DNA from: Pedobacter yulinensis
GTDB taxonomy: Bacteria > Bacteroidota > Bacteroidia > Sphingobacteriales > Sphingobacteriaceae
DNA: 64,000 bases
Assembly (NCBI RefSeq): GCF_003029735.1
Contig: NZ_KZ686268.1
Span: 1,041,769 to 1,105,768 of the forward strand
Direction: 5' to 3'
How positions within the stretch are numbered: position 1 is the stretch's first letter; the number at the start of each line of letters is the position of its first letter. This document shows positions 26,706-36,970 of the stretch, one piece after another. The translations under genes were made by a program, and so were the position numbers. Under the pieces are notes generated by a model. The model ran no database searches, was not told where the DNA came from, and saw only the letters and a program-made list of their open reading frames with translations.

Positions 26706-27842
26706 ATGAAAGTTGCCTTGATTACCGGAATCACCGGACAGGATGGAGCTTACCTAGCTGAATTCCTATTAAAAAAAGGGTACTCAGTCCATGGAATCAA
26801 ACGCCGGTCATCCCTTTTTAATACCGATCGCATTGACCACCTATACCAGGACCCACACGAGAAAAACCTTAAGCTCAAATTACATTACGGGGACCTGACC
26901 GATTCCACCAACCTGATCCGCATTATCCAGGAAGTCCAGCCTGACGAGATCTATAATCTGGCGGCAATGAGCCATGTGAAAGTTAGCTTTGACACGCCCG
27001 AATATACCGCCAATGCTGACGGCATCGGAACACTGCGTATTCTTGAAGCTGTTCGTCTGCTTGGTCTGACAAAAAAGACCCGGGTATATCAGGCCTCGAC
27101 TTCAGAACTATACGGCTTGGTTCAGGCGGTGCCACAAAGCGAGACCACGCCTTTCTATCCACGGTCGCCTTATGCCGTTGCCAAGATCTATGGCTATTGG
27201 ATTACGGTAAACTACCGCGAAGCTTATGATATGTATGCCTGTAATGGTATCTTGTTTAATCACGAGAGTCCGCTTAGGGGAGAAACTTTTGTAACCCGCA
27301 AAATTACCCGAGCCGCTTCTAAAATCGCTCTTGGCCTGCAAAATTGCCTGTATCTTGGTAACTTGAGCGCGCAGCGAGACTGGGGGCATGCTAAGGATTA
27401 TATCGAGGCCATGTGGCTTATTCTGCAGCAGGAGCAGCCTGAAGATTATGTGATCGCGACAGGTATTACAACAACTGTTCGCGATTTTGTAAAAATGGCG
27501 TTCGCAGAGGTAGGAATTACCCTTGAGTTTAGCGGAAAAGATGAACAGGAAAAGGGGGTAATCATTGACGTAGACCAAGAACTCATTGCAAAACTGGGAC
27601 TGAATGATGCAAACCTGAAACTCGGTACCGTTGTGGTACGTGTAGACCCCGCCTATTTTCGGCCTACCGAGGTCGATCTGTTACTGGGCGATCCGACGAA
27701 ATCGAAGACTAAACTGGGTTGGGAGCCTAAGTATGACCTGCCGGCACTGGTGAAAGACATGATGGAATCAGATCTCCAGCTGATGAAAAAGGATGAGTAC
27801 CTGAAACAGGGCGGATATAAAACTTTGAGCTACTTTGAGTAA
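26706..27842 (+). CDS. gmd: GDP-mannose 4,6-dehydratase
   Basis: A 378-residue short-chain dehydrogenase making GDP-4-keto-6-deoxymannose. [15 protein letters not shown] is the NADP loop at the N-terminus. STSELYG and [15 protein letters not shown] give the catalytic Ser/Thr-Glu and Tyr156-x3-Lys160. [18 protein letters not shown] is characteristic of GMD. ATG 26706 is preferred; the open frame begins at 26640 but the added residues are not conserved. No GDP-fucose synthase (fcl) or RMD gene lies nearby, so the end product (fucose, rhamnose or perosamine) is not determined. Confidence 0.94.
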   Translation: MKVALITGITGQDGAYLAEFLLKKGYSVHGIKRRSSLFNTDRIDHLYQDPHEKNLKLKLHYGDLTDSTNLIRIIQEVQPDEIYNLAAMSHVKVSFDTPEYTANADGIGTLRILEAVRLLGLTKKTRVYQASTSELYGLVQAVPQSETTPFYPRSPYAVAKIYGYWITVNYREAYDMYACNGILFNHESPLRGETFVTRKITRAASKIALGLQNCLYLGNLSAQRDWGHAKDYIEAMWLILQQEQPEDYVIATGITTTVRDFVKMAFAEVGITLEFSGKDEQEKGVIIDVDQELIAKLGLNDANLKLGTVVVRVDPAYFRPTEVDLLLGDPTKSKTKLGWEPKYDLPALVKDMMESDLQLMKKDEYLKQGGYKTLSYFE

Positions 27843-27906
27843 CAGGATTTCCTGAAAAAGTTTAAACAAATTACAAGTAAGTCTGTTGTACGGACGTTCA
27901 AACTAT

Positions 27907-30417
27907 ATGAAGTTAAAATCAGTTTTGCTCTTTGTGTGTTTTCTTGTGGCTGCAGTTGTATCGAATTCCGCTATTGCACAAAACACGACAAACTATGCCA
28001 ACGTAAAGGTTGATGAGCTCTCTGATGCGCAGGTTCGTCAGTTGATGCAGCGTGCTGAATCAATCGGCTACAACGATGCACAGCTCGGACAGATGGCGCA
28101 GGCGCAGGGGATGCAAGCCGAGGAGGTGAGAAAGTTGCAGGCGCGGGTCGAAAAATTAAGACAACTCGACTCGGGAGCGCCTGGTTCTGCGCAAGACTCT
28201 TTAGTTGCCCGCCCCTCGAGTATTGAAGTAAGCCGGGGCAGAACCTACCAGATCGATTCTGCCGGATTACGGCGGCCAATTAATACTGAAGAGGCCTTAT
28301 TTGGTGATCTGAAATCAAAAATATTTGGTGCCGAGCTCTTTAAGAACGGGAATATCACCTTCGAGCCAAATTTGCGTTTAGCTACACCCAGGAATTATGT
28401 TATTGGTCCTGACGATCAACTGCTGATTGATCTAAGTGGTGACAATGAAGCCAGTTACAACCTGAAGGTAAGTCCGGAAGGCATTATTCGCCTTCAGTAT
28501 GTAGGCAACATTACGGTAGGCGGCTTAACGATTGAGCAGGCCAGTTCAAAAATCCGCTCGGCGATGGCTGGTACCTATCCTTCGTTAAGAAGCGGTCGTA
28601 CTTCGGTGGCGATCAATCTGGGCAATATCCGGAGCATCAAGGTGATTCTAAATGGACAGGTCACCAAGCCTGGTACCTATACGCTGTCGTCTCTTTCCAG
28701 TGTTTTCAACGCACTTTATGCCTCCGGCGGACCAAATGAGAACGGCTCTTTCCGGAAAATTCAGGTGATTCGTGGTGGACGTGTAGTTTCAACGGTCGAC
28801 GTGTACGACTTTTTGATCAACGGCATGCAGCGCGCTAACGTTCGTTTGCAGGACCAGGACGTGATCAATATCCCGGTCTACGATACACGTGTGGAGATTG
28901 TCGGCGAAGTTAAACGTCCTGCCATTTATGAAAGCGTGGCTGGAGAGTCGTTCCAGGACATCTTGAATTATGCGGGTGGATTCTCAACTGCCGCTTACAA
29001 GGCTAAAGTCAAAGTATTTCAGAATACCGATAAAGAACGCAAGATTACAGATATCCAGGCTGAAGATTTCAGAACCTACCTCCCAAAGAGTGGTGATAAG
29101 TACTTTGTAGAACCCATCCTCGACCGTTTCGAGAACAGGGTGGAAATTCAGGGAGCCGTGTTTCGGCCTGGATTTTTTGAGCTGGAGAAAGGGCTGACGC
29201 TGTCTGCGCTGATTGCCAAAGCTGAAGGCTTGAAAGAAGACGCGTTTCAGAACCGCGGTTATATCAACCGCCTGAACCCAGATAACACGCCTGCGCTGAT
29301 CTCATTTGACGTTGCAAAAATCATGTCGGGTGCAGACCAGGATATCGTTTTGCAGCGTGAGGATAAAGTTACGATCTCATCAATTTTTGACTTGCGGGAA
29401 GAATACAACGTCCAGGTACAGGGCGAAGTACGTCAGCCAGGAACATTCGATTTCGCTGAAGGCATGAAACTGGGTGATGCGATACAGATGGCTGGCGGAT
29501 TCAAAGAGGGGGCTTCGCCGAACCGGGTAGAAATTTCGCGCCGGGTGAAGAACAGTAACGCGAGCGACTTGTCTGCGCGAACTGCGACCATACTCACCGT
29601 AAACATTACGCCTGATCTGAAGATCGAATCGGATTCTGGTTTCGTCCTGGAGCCTTTCGATATTGTGTCTATCAGAAGCGCTGAAGGATACGTGGTACAA
29701 AAACAAGTTAAATTAGAGGGTGAAGTATTGTATCCAGGCATCTATACCATTCAACGGAAAGATGAGCGGATTTCCGATCTGATCAAACGGGCTGGTGGCT
29801 TAACACCACTGGCATACACCGATGGGGCGTCATTAAAAAGGCCCAGTACCAAGGCTGTTAACAGCAATGACAAAAATGCGATCAACAACCAGGAGGAAGA
29901 GCAAAAGAAATTGCTCAACCTGAGACGGTTGAAAGAAGCAGGCGCAAAGGATAGTTCGGATGTAACAAGGGAGCAGCTGCTCATCGAGTCCGATCTCGTG
30001 GGAATCAATTTGACCAGGATTTTAGATAATCCAGGAACAAGGATAGATCTGCTCATGGAAGATGGCGACATCATTCGTGTACCAAAGCAACTACAGACAG
30101 TGAAAGTAACCGGGGAGGTATTGAACCCGAATAATATCGTCTATGCTCCGGGAAAGAGCTTTAAAGGATATGTTAACGGAGCCGGTGGTTTCGCTTCAAA
30201 TGCGCTGCGCAATGGCGCTTACATCCGGTATGCAAACGGCAGTGTGGAATCGGCTAGGAAATTTCTATTTTTTAACAACTATCCCAAGGTGAAGCCCGGT
30301 GCGGAGATATTGGTGCCGAAGCGGGCCGAAAGAGAAAGATTGACCGCGCAGAGTTGGATAGGGATCGGCACCGCGGTAGCTTCTTTGGGGGCGATTATTG
30401 TCAGTTTACTTAGGTAA
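27907..30417 (+). CDS. wza: Wza-like exporter with six SLBB repeats
   Basis: An 836-residue outer-membrane polysaccharide export protein. A signal peptide covers about residues 1-25 (ending SAIAQ). A helical, Gln-rich region (about 30-90) precedes the Poly_export domain near 155-235 (YVIGPDDQLLIDLSG). Six SLBB-type segments begin at about residues 246, 329, 412, 500, 599 and 732, each opening with a V-x-G-x-V-xx-P-G-like strand. A C-terminal hydrophobic stretch (about 815-836) ends the protein. E. coli Wza has about 380 residues, so this is the extended Bacteroidota form. It lies 13 bases before wzz. Confidence 0.88.
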   Translation: MKLKSVLLFVCFLVAAVVSNSAIAQNTTNYANVKVDELSDAQVRQLMQRAESIGYNDAQLGQMAQAQGMQAEEVRKLQARVEKLRQLDSGAPGSAQDSLVARPSSIEVSRGRTYQIDSAGLRRPINTEEALFGDLKSKIFGAELFKNGNITFEPNLRLATPRNYVIGPDDQLLIDLSGDNEASYNLKVSPEGIIRLQYVGNITVGGLTIEQASSKIRSAMAGTYPSLRSGRTSVAINLGNIRSIKVILNGQVTKPGTYTLSSLSSVFNALYASGGPNENGSFRKIQVIRGGRVVSTVDVYDFLINGMQRANVRLQDQDVINIPVYDTRVEIVGEVKRPAIYESVAGESFQDILNYAGGFSTAAYKAKVKVFQNTDKERKITDIQAEDFRTYLPKSGDKYFVEPILDRFENRVEIQGAVFRPGFFELEKGLTLSALIAKAEGLKEDAFQNRGYINRLNPDNTPALISFDVAKIMSGADQDIVLQREDKVTISSIFDLREEYNVQVQGEVRQPGTFDFAEGMKLGDAIQMAGGFKEGASPNRVEISRRVKNSNASDLSARTATILTVNITPDLKIESDSGFVLEPFDIVSIRSAEGYVVQKQVKLEGEVLYPGIYTIQRKDERISDLIKRAGGLTPLAYTDGASLKRPSTKAVNSNDKNAINNQEEEQKKLLNLRRLKEAGAKDSSDVTREQLLIESDLVGINLTRILDNPGTRIDLLMEDGDIIRVPKQLQTVKVTGEVLNPNNIVYAPGKSFKGYVNGAGGFASNALRNGAYIRYANGSVESARKFLFFNNYPKVKPGAEILVPKRAERERLTAQSWIGIGTAVASLGAIIVSLLR

Positions 30418-30430
30418 ATAGCAGCGACTT

Positions 30431-31564
30431 ATGGAAATGAACTCAGAGAAAAGATCAGCAGCAGACCTTGAGGGTGTCTCAGGAACGGAGAAATTTTCAA
30501 TCCGCGAGTTGATTTTCATCGTGGATGCCTGGATATTGTATCTGAGACGCAAGTGGATACTGATAGCGATTTTTACCTGTATCGGTGGAATAGCCGGGTT
30601 TTTATATGCCAGCACTCGGAAAACAACATATACTGCTTTAACGACTTTCGTGCTGGAGGCGAATGAAAACTCAGGCGGGCTGATGCAGTACGCGGGTCTG
30701 GCTTCTATGGTCGGGTTCGATATTGGCGGTGGCGGCGGTGGAATCTTTCAGGGTGATAACATTATAGAACTCTATAAGTCCAGAAAGATGCTTCAATCTA
30801 CATTGCTAAGTCCGGTTTTGCCCGGATCTAAAGAACTTTTAATAGATCGGTATCTGACTATGAGCCGGATGCGGGACAATTGGGCAGATAGAGAAGATCT
30901 TAAAAGCCTGAAATTTTCACCAATTGAAAACCCTAGGACTGCCGGCGATCTTCAGATAAACAGGTTGCGCGACAGTGTTTTGGATAATGTTGTTACGAAG
31001 CTACGACAGCAACATTTGCGCATCAATAAAGTAGATAAAAAGCTGGCGATAATCGAGGTCGAGGTTACATCTGCTGACGAAGTATTTTCTAAATCCTTCA
31101 ATGATCGCCTGGTCGCCAATGTGAATGATTTTTATCTGAGAACAAAAACTAAACGTTCACTGGAGAATATTGCAATTTTACAGTATAAAACGGACTCTGT
31201 GCGCAGCGTGATGAACGGAGCTATTTACTCGGCAGCAACGATCGCTGATGCTACGCCGAATATCAATCCTACTCGGCAGGTGCAGCGAGTCGCTCCCGTT
31301 CAACGCTATCAATTCTCAATGGAGACAAATAAGGCAATGCTTGCAGAACTCCTTAAAAATCTGGAAATGGCAAAAATCTCAGTAAGAAAAGAGGCTCCGT
31401 TGCTTCAGATAGTCGATGAGCCCATTTATCCACTGCCTAAAAAGAAGTTCAGCGCGATCAAAGGTATTGTATTCGGCGCTTTCGTCATGGCCTTTTTAAC
31501 AATCATATGGATGAGCGCGAGAAGATTTTACCTAAATACATTAGCATCCGGCTTGCGTGGGTAG
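30431..31564 (+). CDS. wzz: Wzz-type chain-length protein without kinase domain
   Basis: A 377-residue polysaccharide co-polymerase. Membrane helices lie at about 38-60 and 342-362 with a coiled, periplasmic middle between them. The Pro-rich segment DEPIYPLPKKK before the second helix is the usual PCP signature. A Gly-rich run (GGGGGG) occurs near residue 99. The protein ends soon after the second helix, so there is no BY-kinase domain, as in PCP1/O-antigen-type Wzz. It should set chain length together with the Wzy at 34999. It overlaps the flippase start by 8 bases. Confidence 0.85.
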   Translation: MEMNSEKRSAADLEGVSGTEKFSIRELIFIVDAWILYLRRKWILIAIFTCIGGIAGFLYASTRKTTYTALTTFVLEANENSGGLMQYAGLASMVGFDIGGGGGGIFQGDNIIELYKSRKMLQSTLLSPVLPGSKELLIDRYLTMSRMRDNWADREDLKSLKFSPIENPRTAGDLQINRLRDSVLDNVVTKLRQQHLRINKVDKKLAIIEVEVTSADEVFSKSFNDRLVANVNDFYLRTKTKRSLENIAILQYKTDSVRSVMNGAIYSAATIADATPNINPTRQVQRVAPVQRYQFSMETNKAMLAELLKNLEMAKISVRKEAPLLQIVDEPIYPLPKKKFSAIKGIVFGAFVMAFLTIIWMSARRFYLNTLASGLRG

Positions 31565-32813
31565 GTTGGGAGCACTCAGACAAAACACCATTTTAGTTAA
31601 TGCTTTTTATCTGGGCATTATCCAGGTGGTCAATTATATATTCCCACTTGCAACAATTCCGTTTCTTATAAAGGTACTAGGAGTAAGTGGATATGGAACG
31701 ATCGCCTTCTCACAGGTTATTGTATCTTATATCTGCACCATCGCCGACTACGGATTCAATATGTCGGCAACCCGCGACATTTCGGTAAACCGGGGATCGC
31801 CCGAAAAGGTTAATCGCATTTTTCACAACGTCATTGCAACGAAGATGCTTCTTGCAATCGGATGCCTAATCCCTGTTGTTTGTGCCATTTTTCTGTTACG
31901 CACGTTTGAGGGTTTCAGGGAAGTATATTTGATCACGACAATTTTTGTTCTGGGTCAGGTTATATTTCCATCATGGCTCTATCAGGGTTTTGAAAACATG
32001 CGTTCTTTGGCTGTATTCAATTCAGTGTTCAAGTTTGTTTTCACCGTTGCGGTCTTCGCTTGTGTCCGTTCTATTGCAGATATCAGCTTGGTAGCCTGGA
32101 TGTATGTTCTTGGATCTTTGGTATCAGGTCTTGCTGCTTTCATTTATGCCTATAAAAAATATCGGTTGAGTCCGGTTTGGCCTACCATTGGCGAAATCAG
32201 GGAGCTTTTGAAAGGGGGGTTCGATGTTTTTCTTCCATCTTTCTTTTCTAGCGTATTAAATAGTGGCGGCGTATTGGTCTTAGGCTTTTTTTTTAGTGCG
32301 ACATTAGTAGGCTACTATACGGGGATAGACCGACTTGTGAAAGCTGGTGTGACGCTGCTAAGTACGGTAACGCAGTCCATGTTTCCCAATATAGCTGAAC
32401 GTTTTACTACGGATAAAGCGAGTGCGGTGGAAAAAATAAAAAGCATAGGAAAAAAAATCGTTATGCTCGTTTCGATAGCCACAATTGTTGTCGGTTTTTT
32501 TGCAGGACAGTTTTTGTCTGTGTTATATGACGATTCATATAGAAAATACGGCTACGTACTCATTCTTTTGATGATCTGGTCGCTAATTGCTTTTATTAAT
32601 AACTTTGTCGGCATTCAGTTTTTAGTTGGCAGCGGACAGGGGCGAATATATAGAAGGGCATTTACCGTCTCTGGAATTACAATGTTCTTTTCACTTGTCG
32701 TGATTAAGTTTTGGGATATAAACGGCGTATTGTTTAGTACGCTACTTGGAGAATCAGTGTTGCTGCTATCCATGATTTATTTAATTAAAAGGAATAATTT
32801 ACATGCTTACTAA
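31557..32813 (+). CDS. wzx: Oligosaccharide flippase Wzx
   Basis: A 418-residue, 12-14 helix membrane protein of the RfbX/MATE group. The N-terminal LATIPFLIKVLGVSGYGTIAF is the classical flippase start, and DYGFNMSATRDISVNR is a conserved cytoplasmic loop. It moves the undecaprenyl-linked repeat unit to the periplasm for Wzy. The probable start is GTG 31557, overlapping wzz by 8 bases; TTG 31566 is an alternative. The gene is visibly AT-richer than the housekeeping genes around the locus. It overlaps wecB by 11 bases. Confidence 0.88.
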   Translation: MGRLGALRQNTILVNAFYLGIIQVVNYIFPLATIPFLIKVLGVSGYGTIAFSQVIVSYICTIADYGFNMSATRDISVNRGSPEKVNRIFHNVIATKMLLAIGCLIPVVCAIFLLRTFEGFREVYLITTIFVLGQVIFPSWLYQGFENMRSLAVFNSVFKFVFTVAVFACVRSIADISLVAWMYVLGSLVSGLAAFIYAYKKYRLSPVWPTIGEIRELLKGGFDVFLPSFFSSVLNSGGVLVLGFFFSATLVGYYTGIDRLVKAGVTLLSTVTQSMFPNIAERFTTDKASAVEKIKSIGKKIVMLVSIATIVVGFFAGQFLSVLYDDSYRKYGYVLILLMIWSLIAFINNFVGIQFLVGSGQGRIYRRAFTVSGITMFFSLVVIKFWDINGVLFSTLLGESVLLLSMIYLIKRNNLHAY

Positions 32814-33933
32814 AGTATTATTTGTTTTCGGCACGCGTCCCGAAGCTATAAAAATGGCGCCTCTGGTGCACAGCCTGAAAAGTAGGGGAGATATATTTGA
32901 AACCAAGGTTTGTGTGACCGCACAGCACCGCGAGATGTTAGACCAGGTACTGACGTTTTTTGATATCGTACCAGATTTCGATTTGAACTTAATGAAACCA
33001 AATCAAAATCTGCACAATTTAACTGCAGAAGTCATTACGCAGATCAAGTCAGTCTACGAGTCGTCCCGGCCAGACTATGTAATGGTACATGGCGACACTA
33101 CCACGTCTATGGCTGCCGCTCTCGCGGCTTATTATTCGCAGATTAAAATCTGTCATATTGAGGCTGGTCTGCGCACGCACAATAAGTTGTCGCCCTTTCC
33201 TGAAGAAATCAACCGGCAAATTACCGGGCGCCTTGCCGACCTGCACTTCGCGCCAACGCCCCTTTCTCAACAGAACCTTTTAAGTGAAGGCATTGACCCT
33301 ACCTCGGTCTTTGTGACCGGGAACACGGTCATTGATGCATTGTTTCTGGCTCAGACCAAGCTTAAAGACTATGAGGATGATGAAATCAGATATTTGAAAG
33401 GAATTTTAGATGAAACGAAAAAGGTTGTGCTTGTTACCGGGCACCGCCGGGAAAATTTTGGTGATGGATTCGTGAACATCTGCAACTCGCTTAAAGATCT
33501 TGCAGATGACCCGGATGTGCAAATTTTCTACCCTGTTCATTTGAATCCCAACGTTCAGACACCCGTCAACTCAATCCTCAAAAATGTAGAAAATATTCAC
33601 CTGGTAAGTCCGCTGTCTTATCCAGCTTTTTCATGGCTCATGAACCGATCGCTATTCGTCATTACAGACAGCGGAGGCATCCAGGAAGAGGCTCCAAGTC
33701 TTGGCAAGCCGGTCCTAGTTATGCGGGAAAACACCGAGCGTCCTGAAGCGGTCACTGCCGGTACTGTACGCCTGGTAGGAACGAATTATGAAAAGATCAC
33801 AACAGAGGCGCGAGAATTGCTAACCAAGGGCGAGCTGTACAAGCAAATGAGCCAGGCGCATAATCCCTACGGCGATGGCCAGTCGTGTAACCGAATTCTT
33901 GAGGTCCTGATCAATCATGCAGAAAAAAACTAA
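32803..33933 (+). CDS. wecB: UDP-GlcNAc 2-epimerase, non-hydrolysing
   Basis: A 376-residue GT-B-fold epimerase interconverting UDP-GlcNAc and UDP-ManNAc. Landmarks are FGTRPEAIKMAPL at the N-terminus, CHIEAGLRTHNKLSPFPEE near residues 111-130, GHRRENFG near residue 214 and TDSGGIQEEAPSLGKP near residue 288. All match functional WecB enzymes. UDP-ManNAc is normally oxidised by a WecC/TviB-type dehydrogenase, one of which is at 25190. The gene overlaps both neighbours, by 11 bases upstream and 17 downstream. Confidence 0.95.
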   Translation: MLTKVLFVFGTRPEAIKMAPLVHSLKSRGDIFETKVCVTAQHREMLDQVLTFFDIVPDFDLNLMKPNQNLHNLTAEVITQIKSVYESSRPDYVMVHGDTTTSMAAALAAYYSQIKICHIEAGLRTHNKLSPFPEEINRQITGRLADLHFAPTPLSQQNLLSEGIDPTSVFVTGNTVIDALFLAQTKLKDYEDDEIRYLKGILDETKKVVLVTGHRRENFGDGFVNICNSLKDLADDPDVQIFYPVHLNPNVQTPVNSILKNVENIHLVSPLSYPAFSWLMNRSLFVITDSGGIQEEAPSLGKPVLVMRENTERPEAVTAGTVRLVGTNYEKITTEARELLTKGELYKQMSQAHNPYGDGQSCNRILEVLINHAEKN

Positions 33934-34996
33934 TATTAAAACGATTTTGTTCCTGGCTGAATACCCGGATGCGAACTCCATAAAAGAGGGTATGTCTCAA
34001 CGTATACACGCCATAGATAGACAGTTCGGTGATTTCGAAAGAATCTATCTGCAGGTTTCACATCGTCTTTTTACGAAAAAGCAGGTGACCCGATTGAGTG
34101 CCTCTTCCATCCAATACAAATGCAACGTTTTTTTGCATTTCTTTTTTATCATGCGGCTGCTTGCCGATTCCGGCATCGTCTATTTTCATTCCATTCAGAA
34201 TGTATTGCCGGTGCTTCCCTGCCTGCGGTTTGCCAAGAGAAATAAATGGATCTTAGACATTCACGGCGTCGTTCCGGAAGAGCACCAACTTGCCGGCGCA
34301 GTATTGAAATCAAAGTTTTATAATTTGGCTGAAAGGTTCGTTATTACAAGGCTACACCTGGCCATCTCTGTAACAAACGCAATGACACGGCATTTTCAGA
34401 AAAAATATCCTGGGCTGCAAACAGCGTTTGTCACCTATCCGATTCTTCCTTCGAACCTGGCCTCTGCTTCACCACAGGATTTTCCGATAGAGAAGTCGCC
34501 GGTCCGCATCATCTATAGCGGCAATTTGCAGGTATGGCAGAATATTCCTGAGATGATCCGACTGATTAAAAGAAACAGTTCGGAGCAATATGAGTACACG
34601 ATTCTTACAGGGCAGCCGGCAGAAATGCGAGCTGCTCTGGGAAATGAAGGGTTAGAGGATGCCGCAAATATCGAGGTTAAGTCGGTCGCTCCTGAGGAAC
34701 TCGCCGAATATTACGAGGCAGCCCATTTTGGGTTCGTGTTGCGTGACGATATCACTGTAAATCGGGTCGCCTGTCCGACAAAAATCGTCGAATATATGAA
34801 TTTTGGCATTATTCCAATTGTAAAAAGTCCAGCCATTGGAGACTTTCTGGAATTGGGGTATGACTATGTGACTAGCGAGCAATTCGATAATGCCAGACTA
34901 GAAGGAAGGAAGAGTTTAAAAAATGCTCACATCATTGAGCAATGGCAGGCTGACAGTCGTTCGTTAAACATCAGGGAGATCATCGTTGCCAAATAG
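33917..34996 (+). CDS. Glycosyltransferase, GT-B fold
   Basis: A 359-residue protein. The C-terminal half has a GT4-like region: RIIYSGNLQVWQNIPEMI near residue 195, TGQPAEM near 233, and VACPTKIVEYMNFGIIPIV near 287-305, where the E-x7-E type motif of GT-B enzymes lies. The N-terminal half has ILDIHGVVPEEHQLAG, as in group 1 transferases. Donor and acceptor are unknown. It overlaps wecB by 17 bases and ends 2 bases before the polymerase gene. Family assignment is by motif resemblance only. Confidence 0.72.
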   Translation: MQKKTNIKTILFLAEYPDANSIKEGMSQRIHAIDRQFGDFERIYLQVSHRLFTKKQVTRLSASSIQYKCNVFLHFFFIMRLLADSGIVYFHSIQNVLPVLPCLRFAKRNKWILDIHGVVPEEHQLAGAVLKSKFYNLAERFVITRLHLAISVTNAMTRHFQKKYPGLQTAFVTYPILPSNLASASPQDFPIEKSPVRIIYSGNLQVWQNIPEMIRLIKRNSSEQYEYTILTGQPAEMRAALGNEGLEDAANIEVKSVAPEELAEYYEAAHFGFVLRDDITVNRVACPTKIVEYMNFGIIPIVKSPAIGDFLELGYDYVTSEQFDNARLEGRKSLKNAHIIEQWQADSRSLNIREIIVAK

Positions 34997-34998
34997 GT

Positions 34999-36054
34999 AT
35001 GTGGGTATATTATGCTGTATTTATTTGCGCGTTTTTATTAGCCGCTTTTGACGGTTCGAGAAATATTTACCTCAAAATTTTCCCTTTCCTTGCTTTTTCC
35101 CTGGTGTTGATTGCAATACCGGGATTCCGGCCAATAGGCGTTGACAATGATAGTATAGCCTATGTCGACATCTTCGAGACGGCGAATACCTTATCGTTCT
35201 GGCAAATTATCTCCGGTGATTACTGGCAGAACATAGAACGTGGGTACATGTTCTTAAATAAAGTTGTAGGAATAGTGGGTGGGGACGAACGCGTTCTTTT
35301 CATTATCGTAGCTGCACTAACCGGTATGTTGAACTATGGATTCTTCTTCAAGGTATCCAGATACCCGTTCATTTCGTTACTTTTTTACCTGAGCTTCTTT
35401 TTCCTGTACAGGGATTTGACCCAAATTAGATATGCGCTTAGTTGCGCCATTGTTTTTTGGAGTGTATATAGCTTTCTGCAAAAAAGAGCTATAACTGGAT
35501 TGCTCCTGTTGCTGTTAGCTATTTCATTCCATACCACCGCTATCATTATGCTGGTCGTCTTGCCTTTTTGTGCGCTGGTCCGGAACCGCTATTTATATCT
35601 TAGCTTTCCCATTCTTGGTCTTGTAGGACTTGTTTACAGTCCGCTGAATTTACTGATCGGTCTCTTTGGAGCACCGGAGCACATGAGCATTTACATGGAA
35701 AGTGAAGGCGGCGGCGGATTTATGGTTGGCGCGATCGGGCTCGTTGTGATGTTTATTTATACATTTTACCCTGGCGATTTTGAAGACCGGGATTTTAATT
35801 TCGGATTTTACTATAGGCTGTTCGCGATAGGGGTAACGCTGAGCCTGTTTTTCTTTCAGATATCCATCTTTCAACGCTTTTCTTACCTCCTGTTTCAGTT
35901 TGGCGTCGTTTTGTTGCCAAATATGTTCTTTAACCTGGAAAAAAAACTCGGCCCTTACCTATTGCTCTTGATCCACTTGCTATTCTGCATTTTTTTCCTT
36001 TATTATGGTATCAGGATGATTCACCCTGACCTCATCAGACCTTATGTTGAATAA
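34999..36054 (+). CDS. wzy: EpsG-type polysaccharide polymerase (Wzy)
   Basis: A 351-residue membrane protein with about ten helices. DNDSIAYVDIFE near residue 49 and YRDLTQIRYALSCAI near residue 131 match the EpsG family, whose members polymerise repeat units in the Wzx/Wzy pathway. A long extracytoplasmic loop holds the first motif. LAISFHTTAII is another family feature. It is the only polymerase candidate in the window. It falls between two transferases with almost no spacing. Confidence 0.82.
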   Translation: MWVYYAVFICAFLLAAFDGSRNIYLKIFPFLAFSLVLIAIPGFRPIGVDNDSIAYVDIFETANTLSFWQIISGDYWQNIERGYMFLNKVVGIVGGDERVLFIIVAALTGMLNYGFFFKVSRYPFISLLFYLSFFFLYRDLTQIRYALSCAIVFWSVYSFLQKRAITGLLLLLLAISFHTTAIIMLVVLPFCALVRNRYLYLSFPILGLVGLVYSPLNLLIGLFGAPEHMSIYMESEGGGGFMVGAIGLVVMFIYTFYPGDFEDRDFNFGFYYRLFAIGVTLSLFFFQISIFQRFSYLLFQFGVVLLPNMFFNLEKKLGPYLLLLIHLLFCIFFLYYGIRMIHPDLIRPYVE

Positions 36055-36055
36055 C

Positions 36056-36970
36056 ATGAAAAGTGTACACATTTTAATGGCTACCTATCAAGGTGAGCGT
36101 TACATTGAAAATCAAATTTTATCATTGATTGGACAGACCTATACCAATTGGACTTTGTTTATACATGATGATGGGTCGGTCGATAACACAATGCAAATTG
36201 TTAGGCGTTATGCAGCAATTGAAAAACGAATTGTCATTATAGATGACGGTATCAAATTGGGGCAGGCTGCTGCAAATTTCTTACACATGCTGCCTTATGC
36301 TACGGCTGATCTGATCCTTTTCTGCGATCAGGACGATATATGGTTTGAGAGTAAAATTCAGTGCCTCGTAGAGGCGTTCGACGGAGTTAGTACGCCGCAA
36401 GCCGCCTTTTGCAATGGTTATGCGTACTCTGCTGAACGCGGGATCATCAGTGATAACATTACAAAGACTTCTCCTAAAAGCCTGAATGAGCAATTATTTT
36501 TAAATGCGGGCATACAGGGGTGTTCAATGATGTTTAACAAACAACTGTTAGATAAGCTGCACCAAATGCCGGCGGAGGTAGCGATGCATGACCATTTAAT
36601 AACATTATTGGCCATATCGTTTGGCAAACTAGTTTATGTAAATAAGTCGCTCATGCTTTATCGCCAGAGTCATGTGGGTAAAGCTACCGAAGATATCCAG
36701 ACTGATCGGTATAAGAGACTTAAGTCTATTTTTATCAGCGACATACCTGTCATAGACCAAAAACATTTTAACGCGACAAAAGCCTTTTATGAGAGTTTCG
36801 GAGAGCAACTTTCGGAGGCACAACATAATCTTTTTAAGGGTTACTTTTCCTATGCTAGCTCTAAGTCCCTGGTGAGTCGCTTGTCCATTGTACTTAAATA
36901 TCAGTTTAAATTGTATAACAGTGTTTTTCTTCTTGTGTTGAAAACGATAACCAGAAAGCCAATAAAGTAA
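36056..36970 (+). CDS. GT2 glycosyltransferase, rhamnosyltransferase-like
   Basis: A 304-residue GT-A enzyme. The N-terminus HILMATYQGERYIENQI, then IHDDGSVDNT (nucleotide-binding DDG) and ILFCDQDDIWFESKI (metal-binding DxD equivalent, near residue 88) match the RfbN/WbbL-like branch of GT2 that often uses dTDP-rhamnose. RfbA and RmlD in the same locus agree with that donor, but it is inferred. ATG 36056 begins one base after the polymerase stop. ATG 36044 is an equally possible start that would overlap by 11 bases. Confidence 0.8.
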   Translation: MKSVHILMATYQGERYIENQILSLIGQTYTNWTLFIHDDGSVDNTMQIVRRYAAIEKRIVIIDDGIKLGQAAANFLHMLPYATADLILFCDQDDIWFESKIQCLVEAFDGVSTPQAAFCNGYAYSAERGIISDNITKTSPKSLNEQLFLNAGIQGCSMMFNKQLLDKLHQMPAEVAMHDHLITLLAISFGKLVYVNKSLMLYRQSHVGKATEDIQTDRYKRLKSIFISDIPVIDQKHFNATKAFYESFGEQLSEAQHNLFKGYFSYASSKSLVSRLSIVLKYQFKLYNSVFLLVLKTITRKPIK

